From assembly GCF_014284335.1 (NCBI RefSeq), contig NZ_JACOGF010000006.1, positions 62,001-126,000 of the forward strand: a stretch of DNA of 64,000 nucleotides, read 5' to 3'. Shown here piece by piece: positions 1-9,110 of the stretch. The translations under genes and the position numbers were made by a program. A model generated the notes under the pieces. The model did not search any database and had not been told where the DNA came from. It saw only the letters and a list, made by a program, of their open reading frames with translations. This DNA comes from Undibacterium hunanense. GTDB lineage: Bacteria > Pseudomonadota > Gammaproteobacteria > Burkholderiales > Burkholderiaceae_D. Position 1 is the first letter of the stretch. Each line of letters begins with the position of its first letter.

Positions 1-261
1 TTTCAGCCGGCGGTGTTTTTGCCCTATCACGCGCATGTCTTCGCCGCGCCAGAAATAACCATGGTGCACGAGTATGGCATCCGCCTGCAGTTCCACCGCT
101 TTCTCCAGCAAGGCAAGATTGGCGGTCACCCCGCTGACGATATGTTTTATTGTATCCCGCCCTTCCACCTGCAAGCCATTTGGGCAATAATCACGAAAGT
201 AACTGACTTGTAATTCTTTAGCCAAAAACTGGCCCAGCTCATCCCGATTCACTGATTTCAT
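1..261 (-). CDS. Nif3-like dinuclear metal centre protein, N-terminal part (cut by window edge)
   Basis: The minus strand encodes 87 residues from an ATG at 261 to the left edge with no stop, so the C-terminal part lies outside. The residues include CPNGLQVEG (about 27-35) and an HHGYFWRGE block (about 68-76), both typical of the NIF3/YbgI family, which binds two metal ions in a hexameric ring. Its biochemical role is not settled in the family. The start has a GAGTGAG purine run just upstream. The gene diverges from the protease gene, with only 13 bases between the two start codons. Confidence 0.88.
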   Translation of the reverse strand, partial: MKSVNRDELGQFLAKELQVSYFRDYCPNGLQVEGRDTIKHIVSGVTANLALLEKAVELQADAILVHHGYFWRGEDMRVIGQKHRRLK

Positions 262-274
262 ACTCACTCTCACT

Positions 275-1450
275 ATGCGTCGTCTTTGGTTATTGTTTGC
301 CCAAACTGTCACTGTCGGTCTGGCGATATGGTTTATTGTAACCACCTTGAAACCCGCCTGGGTAAAAGGTGGTTATCGTGCGGGCCAGGATCTGCCCTTG
401 AATGCCGGTGTCACCGTCAAGGAAGCGCCACCGAATAGCGTGCCGGCACAAAGCTCGTATGGCGCGGCAGCCAAACATGCCATGCCGTCCGTGGTGAATA
501 TTTACACCTCGAAAGAAGTCCGGCAACGTCGCAATCCCTTGCTAAACGACCCCTTTCTCAAGCGTTTTTTTGGCGATCAGCAAAACCCGCAGGCCGAACG
601 TCTGTCCAGCCTGGGTTCTGGCGTGATCGTCAGCACCCAGGGCTATATTCTGACCAATAACCATGTGGTCGAATCTGCCGACGATATCGAAGTCGCACTG
701 GCTGATGGCCGCAAGGCAAATGCCAAAGTGGTCGGCACCGATCCGGAAACCGATCTGGCGGTCATCAAAATCGATTTGACCGATTTACCTGCCATCACCT
801 TTGGCCGCTCGGACCAGGCCAGCGTCGGTGACGTGGTGCTGGCCATAGGCAATCCCTTCGGCGTCGGCCAGACTGTCACCATGGGCATTATCTCGGCCCT
901 GGGCCGCAATAACCTGACCGACAATGCCTTTGAAAACTTCATCCAGACCGATGCTGCCGTCAATCCTGGTAATTCCGGTGGTGCGCTGGTGGATGTCAAT
1001 GGCAATCTGCTGGGCGTCAATACCGCGATTTATTCGCAAAATGGTGGCTCGGTAGGCATAGGTTTTGCCATTCCGGTATCCACCGTCAAACTGGTGATGG
1101 AATCCATCATCACCAATGGCCATGTTGTACGCGGCTGGATAGGTGTAGAACCGCAAGACATTACGCCCGAGTTGGCAGAGAGCTTTGGCCTGAAGCAAAA
1201 ATCCGGTGCCATCATCGCTGGCGTCATACGTGGCGGCCCAGCCGACAAGGCTGGCATGAAACCAGGTGATATCCTGATCGCAATCGAAGGTAAAACCGTG
1301 GGCGACACCACCCAGATGCTGAATCTGGTGGCTCAGCTAAAACCTGGCAACAAGGCTAAAATTACTGTCTTGCGTGACACGAAGGAACCCACACTGGAAG
1401 TCCTGATAGGCAAACGCCCACCGGCACGCAGAGAAGAACAGAGAGAGTAA
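275..1450 (+). CDS. Membrane-anchored HtrA/Deg-type serine protease (DegS/DegQ-like)
   Basis: A 391-residue S1C-family serine endopeptidase acting in the periplasm on misfolded or regulatory proteins. An uncleaved-looking N-terminal hydrophobic segment (about residues 5-24) should anchor it in the inner membrane. The trypsin-like domain shows the complete triad: His130 in TNNHVVES, Asp160 in [10 protein letters not shown] and Ser234 in NPGNSGGAL. One PDZ domain follows (about 280-375), so the layout is DegS-like (one PDZ) rather than DegP/DegQ (two PDZ). It sits next to the tat operon, as in many Burkholderiales. No clear Shine-Dalgarno sequence precedes the ATG. Family assignment is firm; its substrate is not known from sequence. 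Confidence 0.93.
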   Translation: MRRLWLLFAQTVTVGLAIWFIVTTLKPAWVKGGYRAGQDLPLNAGVTVKEAPPNSVPAQSSYGAAAKHAMPSVVNIYTSKEVRQRRNPLLNDPFLKRFFGDQQNPQAERLSSLGSGVIVSTQGYILTNNHVVESADDIEVALADGRKANAKVVGTDPETDLAVIKIDLTDLPAITFGRSDQASVGDVVLAIGNPFGVGQTVTMGIISALGRNNLTDNAFENFIQTDAAVNPGNSGGALVDVNGNLLGVNTAIYSQNGGSVGIGFAIPVSTVKLVMESIITNGHVVRGWIGVEPQDITPELAESFGLKQKSGAIIAGVIRGGPADKAGMKPGDILIAIEGKTVGDTTQMLNLVAQLKPGNKAKITVLRDTKEPTLEVLIGKRPPARREEQRE

Positions 1451-1456
1451 AACCCC

Positions 1457-2134
1457 ATGCACCTGATTGATTTGCAAGCCTACCTGTCCGAACTGGGCGA
1501 TAACAATAACCGCGCCTGGTTTGTCATGAACAAGCCGCGCTACGACATCTTGCGCGCAGAATTTTTGCAACTGGTAACGGAACTGATTGCCGACATCAGC
1601 AAGTTTGATCCGGCGATTGCCGGGCTGGAACCGAAAAAAGCGCTGTTCCGTATCAACCGCGACGTGCGCTTTGCCCATGACAAATCGCCCTACAAGACGA
1701 CATTTTCTTCATCCATTTTACCCAGCGGGCGCAAAAAACCCAGCGAAGGTGGCGGGCCGGCTTATTATTTCCAGATGGATGGTACTGGACGCCTGTTTTA
1801 TGCCTGCGGTGAATACATGCCGCCATCAGACCGCCTGAAAGCGATACGTAACCAGATCGTGGCTGACCCGGATGGCTTTGCCAAAGTATTGAAGGATAAG
1901 AAGCTGAAACAGTATTTTGGTGTCTTGCAGGATGAAGGCAAGCTGCAACGTCCGCCGAAAGGCTTTGATGCTGATCTGCCTCACATAGAGCAGATCAAGT
2001 TGAAAAATTTCATGGTGTGGACAGAATGCCCACTCAAGGGCATGGATACGGATGACCTGAAAGCCACCCTGCTGAAAGCCTACCAGAGCGCAAAGCCGCT
2101 GGTAAGCTGGTTAAGATCAGTTCCCGCCGTTTGA
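1457..2134 (+). CDS. DUF2461 domain protein
   Basis: A 225-residue protein of the DUF2461 (TIGR02453) family. The recognisable core is the FRINRDVRFAHDKSPYK block at residues 64-80, followed by a glycine-rich stretch and an aromatic YYFQM strand. The family has no established reaction; it is widespread, cytosolic and single-domain, and no signal peptide or membrane segment is seen here. The start lies 6 bases after the protease stop, so the two are probably co-transcribed. Its last 18 bases overlap the end of tatC on the opposite strand, leaving no room for a terminator between the convergent genes. Confidence 0.85.
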   Translation: MHLIDLQAYLSELGDNNNRAWFVMNKPRYDILRAEFLQLVTELIADISKFDPAIAGLEPKKALFRINRDVRFAHDKSPYKTTFSSSILPSGRKKPSEGGGPAYYFQMDGTGRLFYACGEYMPPSDRLKAIRNQIVADPDGFAKVLKDKKLKQYFGVLQDEGKLQRPPKGFDADLPHIEQIKLKNFMVWTECPLKGMDTDDLKATLLKAYQSAKPLVSWLRSVPAV

Positions 2135-2893
2135 TTCTGTCGATCCGGGTGCCTGGGTTGCCTTCACGAACAGCGGAGCAATCAGCAAACCCAGTTCAAA
2201 CAGGATAATCATCGGTATCGCCAGTGAAAACTGGCTGACGATGTCCGGCGGTGTCACGATGGCGGCGATGACAAAAGCACCAACGATGACATACGGGCGT
2301 ATGGCCTTGAGTTTTTCCAGCGGTACCAGCCCCATGCGCACCAGCACCACCACCACCACCGGCACTTCAAATGTCACTCCAAACGCCAGACACATGGAAA
2401 TGATGAAATCCAGGTAGTTTTCTATATCTGGCGCCACACTGATGGAGGTCGGCGCAAATTCATTAATGAATTTGAAGACGCGGCCAAACACCAGGAAGTA
2501 ACAGAACGCCACGCCGCTCAGAAACAGGACCGAAGAAGAAATCACCAGCGGTGCCACCAGACGCTTTTCATGTGTGTACAGGCCAGGCGCGATGAAAGCC
2601 CAGGCCTGGTACAGTATCCATGGCAGTGCCAGCATGAAAGCCATCAGCAAGGTGACTTTCATTGGCACCAGGAATGGAGATATGACCCCTGTCGCAATCA
2701 TTTTGGAACCCGCCGGCAGGGATGCCAGCATGGGTTTTGCAAGAAAATCATAAATCGCCGATGGACCAGGCCAGGCCATCAATGCTGCACAGGCTATACC
2801 CAGGCCATACATGGCCTTGACCAGCCGGTCGCGCAGCTCGACCAGGTGCGAGATGAAGCTTTCTTCAGGACTGTGTTCCGTTTGCTCGCTCAT
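2117..2893 (-). CDS. tatC: Sec-independent protein translocase subunit TatC
   Basis: A 258-residue polytopic inner-membrane protein with about six hydrophobic segments. TatC binds the twin-arginine signal peptide and, with TatB, forms the substrate receptor of the Tat translocase. The N-terminus EESFISHLVELRDRL (about residues 10-24) is the conserved cytoplasmic start, and the glutamate in the FGVTFEVPV block is the usual recognition-site region. It is the last gene of tatABC, all on the minus strand and preceded by tatB 44 bases upstream. The 3' end overlaps the DUF2461 gene by 18 bases. Confidence 0.97.
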   Translation of the reverse strand: MSEQTEHSPEESFISHLVELRDRLVKAMYGLGIACAALMAWPGPSAIYDFLAKPMLASLPAGSKMIATGVISPFLVPMKVTLLMAFMLALPWILYQAWAFIAPGLYTHEKRLVAPLVISSSVLFLSGVAFCYFLVFGRVFKFINEFAPTSISVAPDIENYLDFIISMCLAFGVTFEVPVVVVVLVRMGLVPLEKLKAIRPYVIVGAFVIAAIVTPPDIVSQFSLAIPMIILFELGLLIAPLFVKATQAPGSTESNGGN

Positions 2894-2937
2894 GCGAATA
2901 CCGCCAGATTATAAATACGCAAAAACATAAGCGACAA

Positions 2938-3423
2938 TTAAAAGAAGCTGCTGCCAGAACGGGCAGTTACCCGATGGCGCGCCATTCTGGCTGAGCCTGA
3001 GGTGATTTTCTGTCTTTGGCCATGACGATTTTTGTACCAGGCCGGTATGGCAGAAGACCGTGCCAGTTTCTTGCGGCGGAAGTTTTTTGCCTTGATGGCC
3101 AGATGTTCTGGCGTCGCGGTATGCAAGAGTGCAGAATCAGTTTCCTGTCCGATGTTGCGCAGTTCATTTTCGGTTTCTGACCAGGTCTGATGTATCGACT
3201 GCTCGACATTCTGAGCGGCTTCCTGCACATCCTTTTGCATCTTGCGCAACTCTTCCAGCTCGATTTCGCGGCTGACTTCAGATTTCACTTCATTGATATA
3301 GCGCTGCGCCCGTCCCAGCAGGGTACCGGCCATCCTTGCCACTTTTGGCAATTTTTCAGGCCCTATCACGATCAAGGCAACCACACCAATCAGGGCGAGT
3401 TTGCTGATACCCAGATCGATCAT
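2938..3423 (-). CDS. tatB: Sec-independent protein translocase subunit TatB
   Basis: A 161-residue Tat component with one N-terminal membrane helix (MIDLGISKLALIGVVALIVI), the hinge GPEKLPKVAR and a long charged amphipathic and coiled region to about residue 100, then a basic, poorly ordered tail. TatB partners TatC in recognising twin-arginine precursors. The Glu in GPEKLP distinguishes TatB from TatA, which has FGTKKL here. The C-terminal 60 residues are Arg/Lys/Ser-rich and variable in the family. It lies between tatA and tatC on the same strand. Confidence 0.95.
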   Translation of the reverse strand: MIDLGISKLALIGVVALIVIGPEKLPKVARMAGTLLGRAQRYINEVKSEVSREIELEELRKMQKDVQEAAQNVEQSIHQTWSETENELRNIGQETDSALLHTATPEHLAIKAKNFRRKKLARSSAIPAWYKNRHGQRQKITSGSARMARHRVTARSGSSFF

Positions 3424-3469
3424 TGGTCAGACCTGGGCAGGAAATACGGATGAATCGTCAAAAAAAACA

Positions 3470-3688
3470 TCACAGCTTGGATTTTTCTTTTGCTTCTACG
3501 TCTATGGTGCTTTTATCGGCAACCTGCTGGGAAGCAGCAGTTTTTTCCTCTTCGCCTTTGACGCCATCCTTGAAACCCTTGACGGCCTTGCCCAGATCGG
3601 AACCGACATTACCCAATTTTTTGGTACCAAACACCAGTACGATCACCACCAGAACAATCAGCCAATGCCAAATACTCAATGAACCCAT
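3470..3688 (-). CDS. tatA: Sec-independent protein translocase subunit TatA
   Basis: A 72-residue Tat pore-forming subunit. It has a short N-terminal membrane helix starting [20 protein letters not shown], then [21 protein letters not shown], the family's hinge and amphipathic helix, and an acidic and Lys-rich tail. TatA oligomerises to let folded proteins cross the inner membrane. An AAGGAG ribosome site lies 6 bases before the ATG. It is the first of three tat genes, 46 bases ahead of tatB. Confidence 0.96.
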   Translation of the reverse strand: MGSLSIWHWLIVLVVIVLVFGTKKLGNVGSDLGKAVKGFKDGVKGEEEKTAASQQVADKSTIDVEAKEKSKL

Positions 3689-3800
3689 TACTTACTCCTT
3701 GTGAGAGACTTGCTCCCGAAAAATATGATGATCAGAACGTTCAGTCCTGATGAGAATCCGATAACCGTAACGTGTATTTTATCGCACGGTCAAGCCAGTC

Positions 3801-4172
3801 TCAGCGTTGCCCACGCCATGGTTTGGGGCCGCCGATCACATGCATATGCAGATGATACACCTCCTGCCCGCCATCCGGTCCGGTGTTGATCAGGGTTTTA
3901 TAGCCCCCGGACAGGCTGCCATCGGCCAGTTGCACCGGAGCACAACCATGTTCCTGCGCCAGTTTTGGCGCCAGAGCCAGCATTTTACCCAGTAAAACCG
4001 TATGTTCCGGCTGCACAGCCGACAAAGTATCGATATGGGTTTTAGGGATAATCAACAGATGCACCGGGGCAGCCGGATTGATATCCTTAAAAGCCAGCAA
4101 TTCTTCATCTTCATACACCGTGGCGGAAGGAATCTGTTTAGCAGCTATTTTACAAAAAATACAGTTATCCAC
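3801..4172 (-). CDS. hinT: HIT-family nucleoside phosphoramidase (HinT-like)
   Basis: A 123-residue histidine-triad hydrolase that cleaves AMP-N bonds in purine nucleoside phosphoramidates. The catalytic H-x-H-x-H-h-h motif is HLHMHVI, histidines 107, 109 and 111. Two N-terminal cysteines (C4, C7 in CIFCKI) match the zinc-binding form of the family. It sits between hisE and tatA, a position often seen in Burkholderiales, where an earlier guess links it to histidine biosynthesis only by neighbourhood. Length is normal for the family. Confidence 0.93.
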   Translation of the reverse strand: MDNCIFCKIAAKQIPSATVYEDEELLAFKDINPAAPVHLLIIPKTHIDTLSAVQPEHTVLLGKMLALAPKLAQEHGCAPVQLADGSLSGGYKTLINTGPDGGQEVYHLHMHVIGGPKPWRGQR

Positions 4173-4209
4173 GTTTTATCCGTTCATTTCAACAAGATGC
4201 ATGATTATT

Positions 4210-4249
4210 TTGATGCCGCTTAATATCGCTTGATACCAGTTAATACCAG
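4210..4249. repeat. Four imperfect 10-bp tandem repeats directly after the hisE stop
   Basis: Read on the hisE strand, the units are CTGGTATTAA, CTGGTATCAA, GCGATATTAA and GCGGCATCAA, starting on the base after the hisE TGA. They fill part of the gap before hinT. This belongs to a recurring pattern of post-stop microrepeats in the window. Confidence 0.75.
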
Positions 4250-4603
4250 TCAGGCATCCTTGCGTGCCGCTTTTTCTTCCAGGCCAGAAATACCTTCGCG
4301 CCTGGCCAGTTCGTCCAGCACCTGTTGAGGGCTGAGATCATACTGCGCCAACATGACAAGCGAATGAAACCACAGGTCAGCACACTCATATAAAAGCTTG
4401 GTGGCGTCACCCGAGACGCGCGCATCCTTGGCCGCCATCACGGTTTCTGTTGCTTCTTCGCCTATTTTTTTGAGTATGGCATCGTCACCTTTGGAAAACA
4501 GGCGGGCGACGTAGGATTTGTCCGGATCACCGCCATTGACCAGCTTACGGCTTTCTATGATCTCTGCCAGATGCTGCAAAGTCTGCTCTTGTGTTACTGT
4601 CAT
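4250..4603 (-). CDS. hisE: Phosphoribosyl-ATP diphosphatase
   Basis: A 117-residue all-helical MazG-like enzyme that hydrolyses PRATP to PRAMP plus pyrophosphate, step 2 of histidine synthesis. The metal-binding signature [11 protein letters not shown] (about residues 48-58) and the following D-x-x-K helix are present, as is [14 protein letters not shown]. Here it is separate from hisI, whereas enterobacteria have a hisIE fusion. It follows hisI by 24 bases on the same strand and ends the his segment. Confidence 0.96.
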   Translation of the reverse strand: MTVTQEQTLQHLAEIIESRKLVNGGDPDKSYVARLFSKGDDAILKKIGEEATETVMAAKDARVSGDATKLLYECADLWFHSLVMLAQYDLSPQQVLDELARREGISGLEEKAARKDA

Positions 4604-4627
4604 TTCACGGCACTCATTGGTAAATAC

Positions 4628-5029
4628 TTACTTGTAAATACTTTCGGGGTCTTTCAGCACAGGATCAACCGCTTCCCAGTCGCCATCATTGAGGCTGCCT
4701 TCAAATTTCTGGAAGAAGCAGGAATGGCGTCCGGTATGGCAGGCAATGCTGTCCGTCTGTTCTATCTTCAACAAAACCACGTCTTCATCGCAATCGAGGC
4801 GGATTTCCTTGACCTTCTGGATGTGGCCCGATTCTTCGCCTTTATGCCAGAGTTTTTTGCGCGAACGGCTCCAGTAAACGGCTTCACCCAGTTCCACCGT
4901 TTTTGCCAGGGCATCCCGGTTCATCCAGGCAAACATCAGTACATCATTGCTGCTGGCTTCCTGGGCGATGACGGGCACCAGGCCGTTTTCATCCCATTTG
5001 ACCTTGTTCAACCATTTTGCCGCGCTCAT
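4628..5029 (-). CDS. hisI: Phosphoribosyl-AMP cyclohydrolase
   Basis: A 133-residue zinc and magnesium enzyme opening the adenine ring of PRAMP, step 3 of the histidine pathway. Landmarks are [21 protein letters not shown], then the acidic [12 protein letters not shown] block that supplies metal ligands, and the paired cysteine region [10 protein letters not shown]. It starts 4 bases inside the end of hisF (ATGA overlap), implying translational coupling. A 10-bp direct repeat (gtaaatactt at 4620-4629 and 4634-4643) spans its stop codon. Confidence 0.96.
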   Translation of the reverse strand: MSAAKWLNKVKWDENGLVPVIAQEASSNDVLMFAWMNRDALAKTVELGEAVYWSRSRKKLWHKGEESGHIQKVKEIRLDCDEDVVLLKIEQTDSIACHTGRHSCFFQKFEGSLNDGDWEAVDPVLKDPESIYK

Positions 5030-5790
5030 GACAACCTCATGGGAATATGTTGTGCCGCCATAAATTGCTTTGCTTCACCGACTGTATGTTGTCCGTAATG
5101 GAAAATGCTGGCTGCCAGCACGGCATCCGCACCACCGACTTTGATACCGTCCGCCAGGTCTTGCAGACCACCCACACCACCAGAGGCGATGACGGGAATG
5201 GAAACCGCATCCGACACTGCACGGGTCAGGCCCAGATCAAAACCGGAGCGGGTACCGTCCTTGTCCATGCTGGTCAGCAAGATTTCACCGGCACCCAGTT
5301 TCGCCATGTGCTGCGCCCATTCGACCGCATCCAGGCCAGTGGCATTGCGACCGCCGTGGGTAAATACTTCCCATTTGCCTGGTGCTACATTTTTGGCATC
5401 GATGGCAACGACGATGCATTGCGAGCCATATTTATGCGCCGCATCGGCCACCAGTTGCGGATTGGTCACGGCCGACGTATTGATACCAACCTTGTCGGCA
5501 CCTGCATTGAGCAGTCGACGCACATCGGCGACGGTACGCACGCCACCGCCGACTGTCAGCGGGATAAACACTTGCGAAGCCACGGCTTCGATAATCGGCA
5601 AGATCAGATCACGGCCATCAGATGATGCGGTGATATCGAGAAAAGTAATTTCATCTGCGCCCTGCCCGTCATAGCGACGGGCGATTTCTACCGGGTCACC
5701 GGCATCGCGCAGTTCCTGGAAATTAATGCCCTTGACGACGCGACCGGCAGTCACATCCAGACAAGGGATAATACGTTTGGCTAAGCTCAT
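5026..5790 (-). CDS. hisF: Imidazole glycerol phosphate synthase, cyclase subunit
   Basis: A 254-residue (beta-alpha)8 barrel that uses ammonia delivered by HisH to make IGP and AICAR from PRFAR. The catalytic aspartates are Asp12 in IIPCLDV and Asp131 in VVAIDAK. Phosphate-binding glycine blocks LTVGGGVR and VIASGGVG are intact. Both ends overlap neighbours by 4 bases (hisA upstream, hisI downstream), consistent with a coupled operon. Confidence 0.98.
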   Translation of the reverse strand: MSLAKRIIPCLDVTAGRVVKGINFQELRDAGDPVEIARRYDGQGADEITFLDITASSDGRDLILPIIEAVASQVFIPLTVGGGVRTVADVRRLLNAGADKVGINTSAVTNPQLVADAAHKYGSQCIVVAIDAKNVAPGKWEVFTHGGRNATGLDAVEWAQHMAKLGAGEILLTSMDKDGTRSGFDLGLTRAVSDAVSIPVIASGGVGGLQDLADGIKVGGADAVLAASIFHYGQHTVGEAKQFMAAQHIPMRLS

Positions 5791-6578
5791 TCAGTTTCTT
5801 CTTCATCATCGAATTCACCGCTGAGTTCATCGGCACGATCTTGTGCTGACGACAAATCCAGGGTGCCTTCGTAAATCGAACGGCCACAGATCACACCTTC
5901 CACACCTTCATCCTGCACGGCACACAGGGCTTCCACGTCTGCCAGGTTGTGCACGCCACCAGAAGCAATCACAGGAATGCTGACGGCTTGCGCAAGCTTG
6001 ACGGTGGCTTCAATGTTCACGCCACCCATCATGCCATCACGACCGATGTCGGTATAGACGATGGCTTCGACGCCATAATCTTCAAATTTTTTGGCGAGAT
6101 CGATGACTTCATGGCCTGACAATTTGCTCCAGCCATCGGTAGCTACCTTGCCATCCTTGGCATCAATGCCGACGATGATCTGACCTGGAAACGCGCTGCA
6201 GGCATCTGCCAGAAAGCCAGGGTTCTTGACCGCTGCGGTACCGATGATGATGTAGGACAGGCCGTCGTCCAGATAACGTTCTATTGTGTCCAGATCGCGG
6301 ATACCACCACCAAGTTGCACAGGGATTTCTTCGGTATCGGTTTCTTCGGCATAGTCACGCACAGCCTGGATGATGGCCTTGACCGCAGCCTCATTTTTTG
6401 GCTTGCCGGCAAAGGCACCGTTCAAGTCCACCAGATGCAGGCGACGTGCACCCTGGCGCAGCCAGTGACGTGCCATTTCAGCAGGATCTTCGGAGAACAC
6501 GGTAGCCTGGTCCATATCGCCTTGTTTAAGGCGTACGCAGTGACCGTCTTTCAGGTCGATAGCAGGGATGAGCAGCAT
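5787..6578 (-). CDS. hisA: ProFAR isomerase
   Basis: A 263-residue (beta-alpha)8 barrel catalysing the Amadori rearrangement of ProFAR to PRFAR. Catalytic aspartates are Asp8 (IPAIDLKDG) and Asp139 ([10 protein letters not shown]); phosphate-binding loops VQLGGGIR and VIASGGV are present. It is a little longer than usual because of an acidic tail (FDDEEETE) that is probably disordered. Its stop overlaps the hisF start. A 110-base gap with AT-rich microrepeats separates it from hisH upstream. Confidence 0.97.
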   Translation of the reverse strand: MLLIPAIDLKDGHCVRLKQGDMDQATVFSEDPAEMARHWLRQGARRLHLVDLNGAFAGKPKNEAAVKAIIQAVRDYAEETDTEEIPVQLGGGIRDLDTIERYLDDGLSYIIIGTAAVKNPGFLADACSAFPGQIIVGIDAKDGKVATDGWSKLSGHEVIDLAKKFEDYGVEAIVYTDIGRDGMMGGVNIEATVKLAQAVSIPVIASGGVHNLADVEALCAVQDEGVEGVICGRSIYEGTLDLSSAQDRADELSGEFDDEEETE

Positions 6579-6623
6579 GATATGAGAAAAGTGTGGGCGT
6601 CAGATTGACAATAAAATGGATAA

Positions 6624-6669
6624 GTAAAACGAATAGGCAAACGAATAAGCAAAACGAAAAGCAAAAAAC
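6624..6669. repeat. AT-rich 12-bp microrepeat in the hisH-hisA gap
   Basis: Units are gtaaaacgaatag, gcaaacgaataa, gcaaaacgaaaa and a partial gcaaaaaac, period 12-13. In this gap many Burkholderiales carry a marC-type gene, which is absent here. Unlike the arrays after the permease and mlaC, the units do not carry stop codons in the upstream frame. Confidence 0.65.
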
Positions 6670-6688
6670 TGTTCAGGAAAAAATGCGC

Positions 6689-7327
6689 TCAGGGTTTCCA
6701 GTGTACAAAATTCTTATACAGTTGCAAGCCGGCTGCTGCACTCTTTTCAGGGTGAAACTGTGTCGCAAAAATATTGTCGCGGGCTACTGCGCAGGCAAAT
6801 GGACTGCCATAATCGGTCACACCGACTGTATGCTGACCATCAGCAGGGCGCGCATAGTAGCTATGCACAAAATAAAAATAAGCATCGTCTGCGATATCTT
6901 GCCACAAAGCGTGAGACCGTGATTGCTGTACACGGTTCCAGCCCATTTGCGGCACTTTGTAACGCGAGCCATCTTCCTGCAACTGACCTTCCAGCGCAAA
7001 GCGTACCACTCTGCCGGGCAACAGGCCCAGGCCGGGTGTTTCACCTTCTTCGCTGATGTCAAACAGCATTTGCTCACCTACACAGACACCAAACAGGGGT
7101 TTGTTACGGGCGGCTTCCAGCAAGGCATCTTGCAACCCCGATTCACGCAGGCAACTCATGCAATCAGGCATGGCCCCCTGCCCCGGCAAGACGATGCGGT
7201 CGGCACTCTGGATATCAGCGATTTCACCCGAGATCAATACATTGGCATCTGGCGCAACTGCACGCAGGGCCTGCGCTACCGAGCGCAAATTGCCCATACC
7301 ATAATCTACAACAACAATTTTGTTCAT
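6689..7327 (-). CDS. hisH: Imidazole glycerol phosphate synthase, glutaminase subunit
   Basis: A 212-residue class I glutamine amidotransferase that feeds ammonia to HisF. The triad is complete: Cys82 in FGVCVGEQM, His192 and Glu194 in TQFHPEKS. The oxyanion segment PGQGAMPDC is present. The nucleophile elbow reads CVGEQM where many homologues have CLGMQ, a minor variation. It lies 31 bases after hisB on the same strand. Confidence 0.97.
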   Translation of the reverse strand: MNKIVVVDYGMGNLRSVAQALRAVAPDANVLISGEIADIQSADRIVLPGQGAMPDCMSCLRESGLQDALLEAARNKPLFGVCVGEQMLFDISEEGETPGLGLLPGRVVRFALEGQLQEDGSRYKVPQMGWNRVQQSRSHALWQDIADDAYFYFVHSYYARPADGQHTVGVTDYGSPFACAVARDNIFATQFHPEKSAAAGLQLYKNFVHWKP

Positions 7328-7358
7328 AATGATTTACCAGCAAGGCTGGCATCAGGAT

Positions 7359-7961
7359 TTAAAGGCTGCCTTTGGTCGAAGGTATGGTCCCGGCGGCACG
7401 TGCATCGAGCTCGGTTGCCATGCGTAAGGCACGGCCAAAAGCCTTGAATACCGTTTCGCATTGATGATGGGAGTTGTCGCCACGCAAGTTATCAATATGC
7501 AGGCTTACCAGCGCATGGTTGACAAAACCCTGGAAGAACTCACGGGTCAGGTCCACATCAAAATTGCCTATCATGGCGCGGGTAAAGGGGATATGGTATT
7601 CCAGACCTGGACGGCCAGAAAAATCGATGACCACGCGTGACAATGCCTCGTCAAGAGGTACATAGGCATGACCATAACGGCGTATACCTTTTTTATCACC
7701 TATTGCCTTGGCAAATGCCTGGCCCAGCGTAATACCGACATCTTCCACGGTATGGTGAGCATCGATATGCAGATCACCGACGGCTTCAATGTCCAGATCG
7801 ATCAGGCCATGACGGGCGATCTGATCCAGCATGTGGTCAAGAAAAGGCACACCGGTGTTCAGTTTTTGCTGGCCAGTGCCGTCAAGATTGATGGCGACAC
7901 GGATTTGCGTTTCATTGGTATTGCGGGTAACCGCCGCAATGCGTTCAATTGGCTTATTCAT
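7359..7961 (-). CDS. hisB: Imidazoleglycerol-phosphate dehydratase (monofunctional)
   Basis: A 200-residue manganese enzyme converting IGP to imidazole acetol phosphate. Both halves of the duplicated fold are visible, each with a metal-binding histidine cluster: [11 protein letters not shown] near residue 70 and [14 protein letters not shown] near residue 165. It lacks the N-terminal histidinol-phosphate phosphatase domain of the E. coli bifunctional HisB, so that activity must be encoded elsewhere. The start overlaps the hisC stop by 4 bases. Confidence 0.97.
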   Translation of the reverse strand: MNKPIERIAAVTRNTNETQIRVAINLDGTGQQKLNTGVPFLDHMLDQIARHGLIDLDIEAVGDLHIDAHHTVEDVGITLGQAFAKAIGDKKGIRRYGHAYVPLDEALSRVVIDFSGRPGLEYHIPFTRAMIGNFDVDLTREFFQGFVNHALVSLHIDNLRGDNSHHQCETVFKAFGRALRMATELDARAAGTIPSTKGSL

Positions 7962-9034
7962 TTTGATGATAAAGATGCTGCCAGGGCAGCAAGAAAAAGA
8001 GCATTCTCTTCCCGGGTACTGACTGTAATGCGCAGACAGTGTCCCAGCAGATTATGCATTTTACCTACATTTTTGACTAAAATTTTTTGTTCGCGTAATT
8101 TCACAAAGACTTGTTCGGCATTCGCAACACGAATCAACACAAAATTGGCAGCCGATGGAAACACTTGCACGTCTGGCAAGCTTGCCATCGCTGCCATCAA
8201 TTCCGTGCGCTGCTGACGCAATTCGGCCGCCTGGGCATCCAGTACTTCTACTCTTGACAACACAAATTCTGCCGCCGCCTGTGTCAGTACATTGATATTG
8301 TAGGGCGGACGCACTTTTTCAAATTCATGCATCAGCGCATTATTGCCCGCCATATAACCCAGGCGTATACCTGCCAGACCCAGCTTGGACACGGTACGCA
8401 TGACCACCAGATTATCAAACTCTGCCAGCCGGGACATGAAACTGGCCTGGGCAAAGGGTTGATACGCTTCGTCAACGATGACGATACCCGTATCCCCCAC
8501 TGTCTGCAAAATGGCAAGCATGTCATCGGCATCATACAAACTGCCGGTAGGATTGTTCGGATAAGCCAGATAGATGATGGCCGGTTGATGCTCGGCAATG
8601 GCCGCCAGCATGGCGGCTTTGTTCAGCGTGAAATCGGGATTCAGGTCAACACCCACAAATTCCAGCCCTGCAAACAGCGCCGACATCGCATACATGACAA
8701 AACCGGGCACCGGCGCCAATACTTTGGCACCTGGTTTGGCGCAGGCGATGGATACCATGCTGATGAGTTCATCCGATCCGTTGCCCAGCACAATGTCATG
8801 GCCGGCAGGCACACCCAGCTTGTCGGCGATCAGTTGCTTGAGGCTGGCATACGCTGGCTGCGGATAGCGGTTCAGTGCCACGCTGGCCAGATGCTGTGCC
8901 AGTTCCTGCTGCATGTCGGGTGGCAACAGGTAGGGGTTCTCCATCGCATCCAGCTTCACAAAACCGCTGGCATCCGGCACATGGTAGGCGGATAGATTGG
9001 CGATTTCAGGGCGTATCAGTTTGGTGATGCTCAA
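7958..9034 (-). CDS. hisC: Histidinol-phosphate aminotransferase
   Basis: A 358-residue fold-type I PLP enzyme transaminating imidazole acetol phosphate with glutamate. The Schiff-base lysine is in [15 protein letters not shown], with the aspartate in [10 protein letters not shown] and the NGSDELI phosphate-binding region upstream. The start codon is TTG at 9034, supported by a GGAGC ribosome site 6 bases upstream; the next in-frame ATG would cut off conserved N-terminal sequence. It overlaps hisB by 4 bases. Confidence 0.95.
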   Translation of the reverse strand: MSITKLIRPEIANLSAYHVPDASGFVKLDAMENPYLLPPDMQQELAQHLASVALNRYPQPAYASLKQLIADKLGVPAGHDIVLGNGSDELISMVSIACAKPGAKVLAPVPGFVMYAMSALFAGLEFVGVDLNPDFTLNKAAMLAAIAEHQPAIIYLAYPNNPTGSLYDADDMLAILQTVGDTGIVIVDEAYQPFAQASFMSRLAEFDNLVVMRTVSKLGLAGIRLGYMAGNNALMHEFEKVRPPYNINVLTQAAAEFVLSRVEVLDAQAAELRQQRTELMAAMASLPDVQVFPSAANFVLIRVANAEQVFVKLREQKILVKNVGKMHNLLGHCLRITVSTREENALFLAALAASLSSK

Positions 9035-9082
9035 TTATTGCTCCATGTTCAGGCTCAGTTCATTGAAAATCGCGCAGGCTGG

Positions 9083-9110
9083 GTCTGAGTGATGAATCAC
9101 TCAATCAGAC
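9083..9110 (-). terminator. Hairpin at the methyltransferase stop codon (terminator-like, no T-run)
   Basis: TGAGTGAT and ATCACTCA form a perfect 8-bp inverted repeat, flanked by a second GTCTGA/TCAGAC pairing option, overlapping the methyltransferase stop. There is no T-tract, so it may be a processing or partial-termination element ahead of hisC. Confidence 0.4.

Noticed and set aside
6579..6688. Small gene in the hisA-hisH gap in place of marC
   Set aside because: The gap is 110 bases of AT-rich microrepeat with no supported frame.
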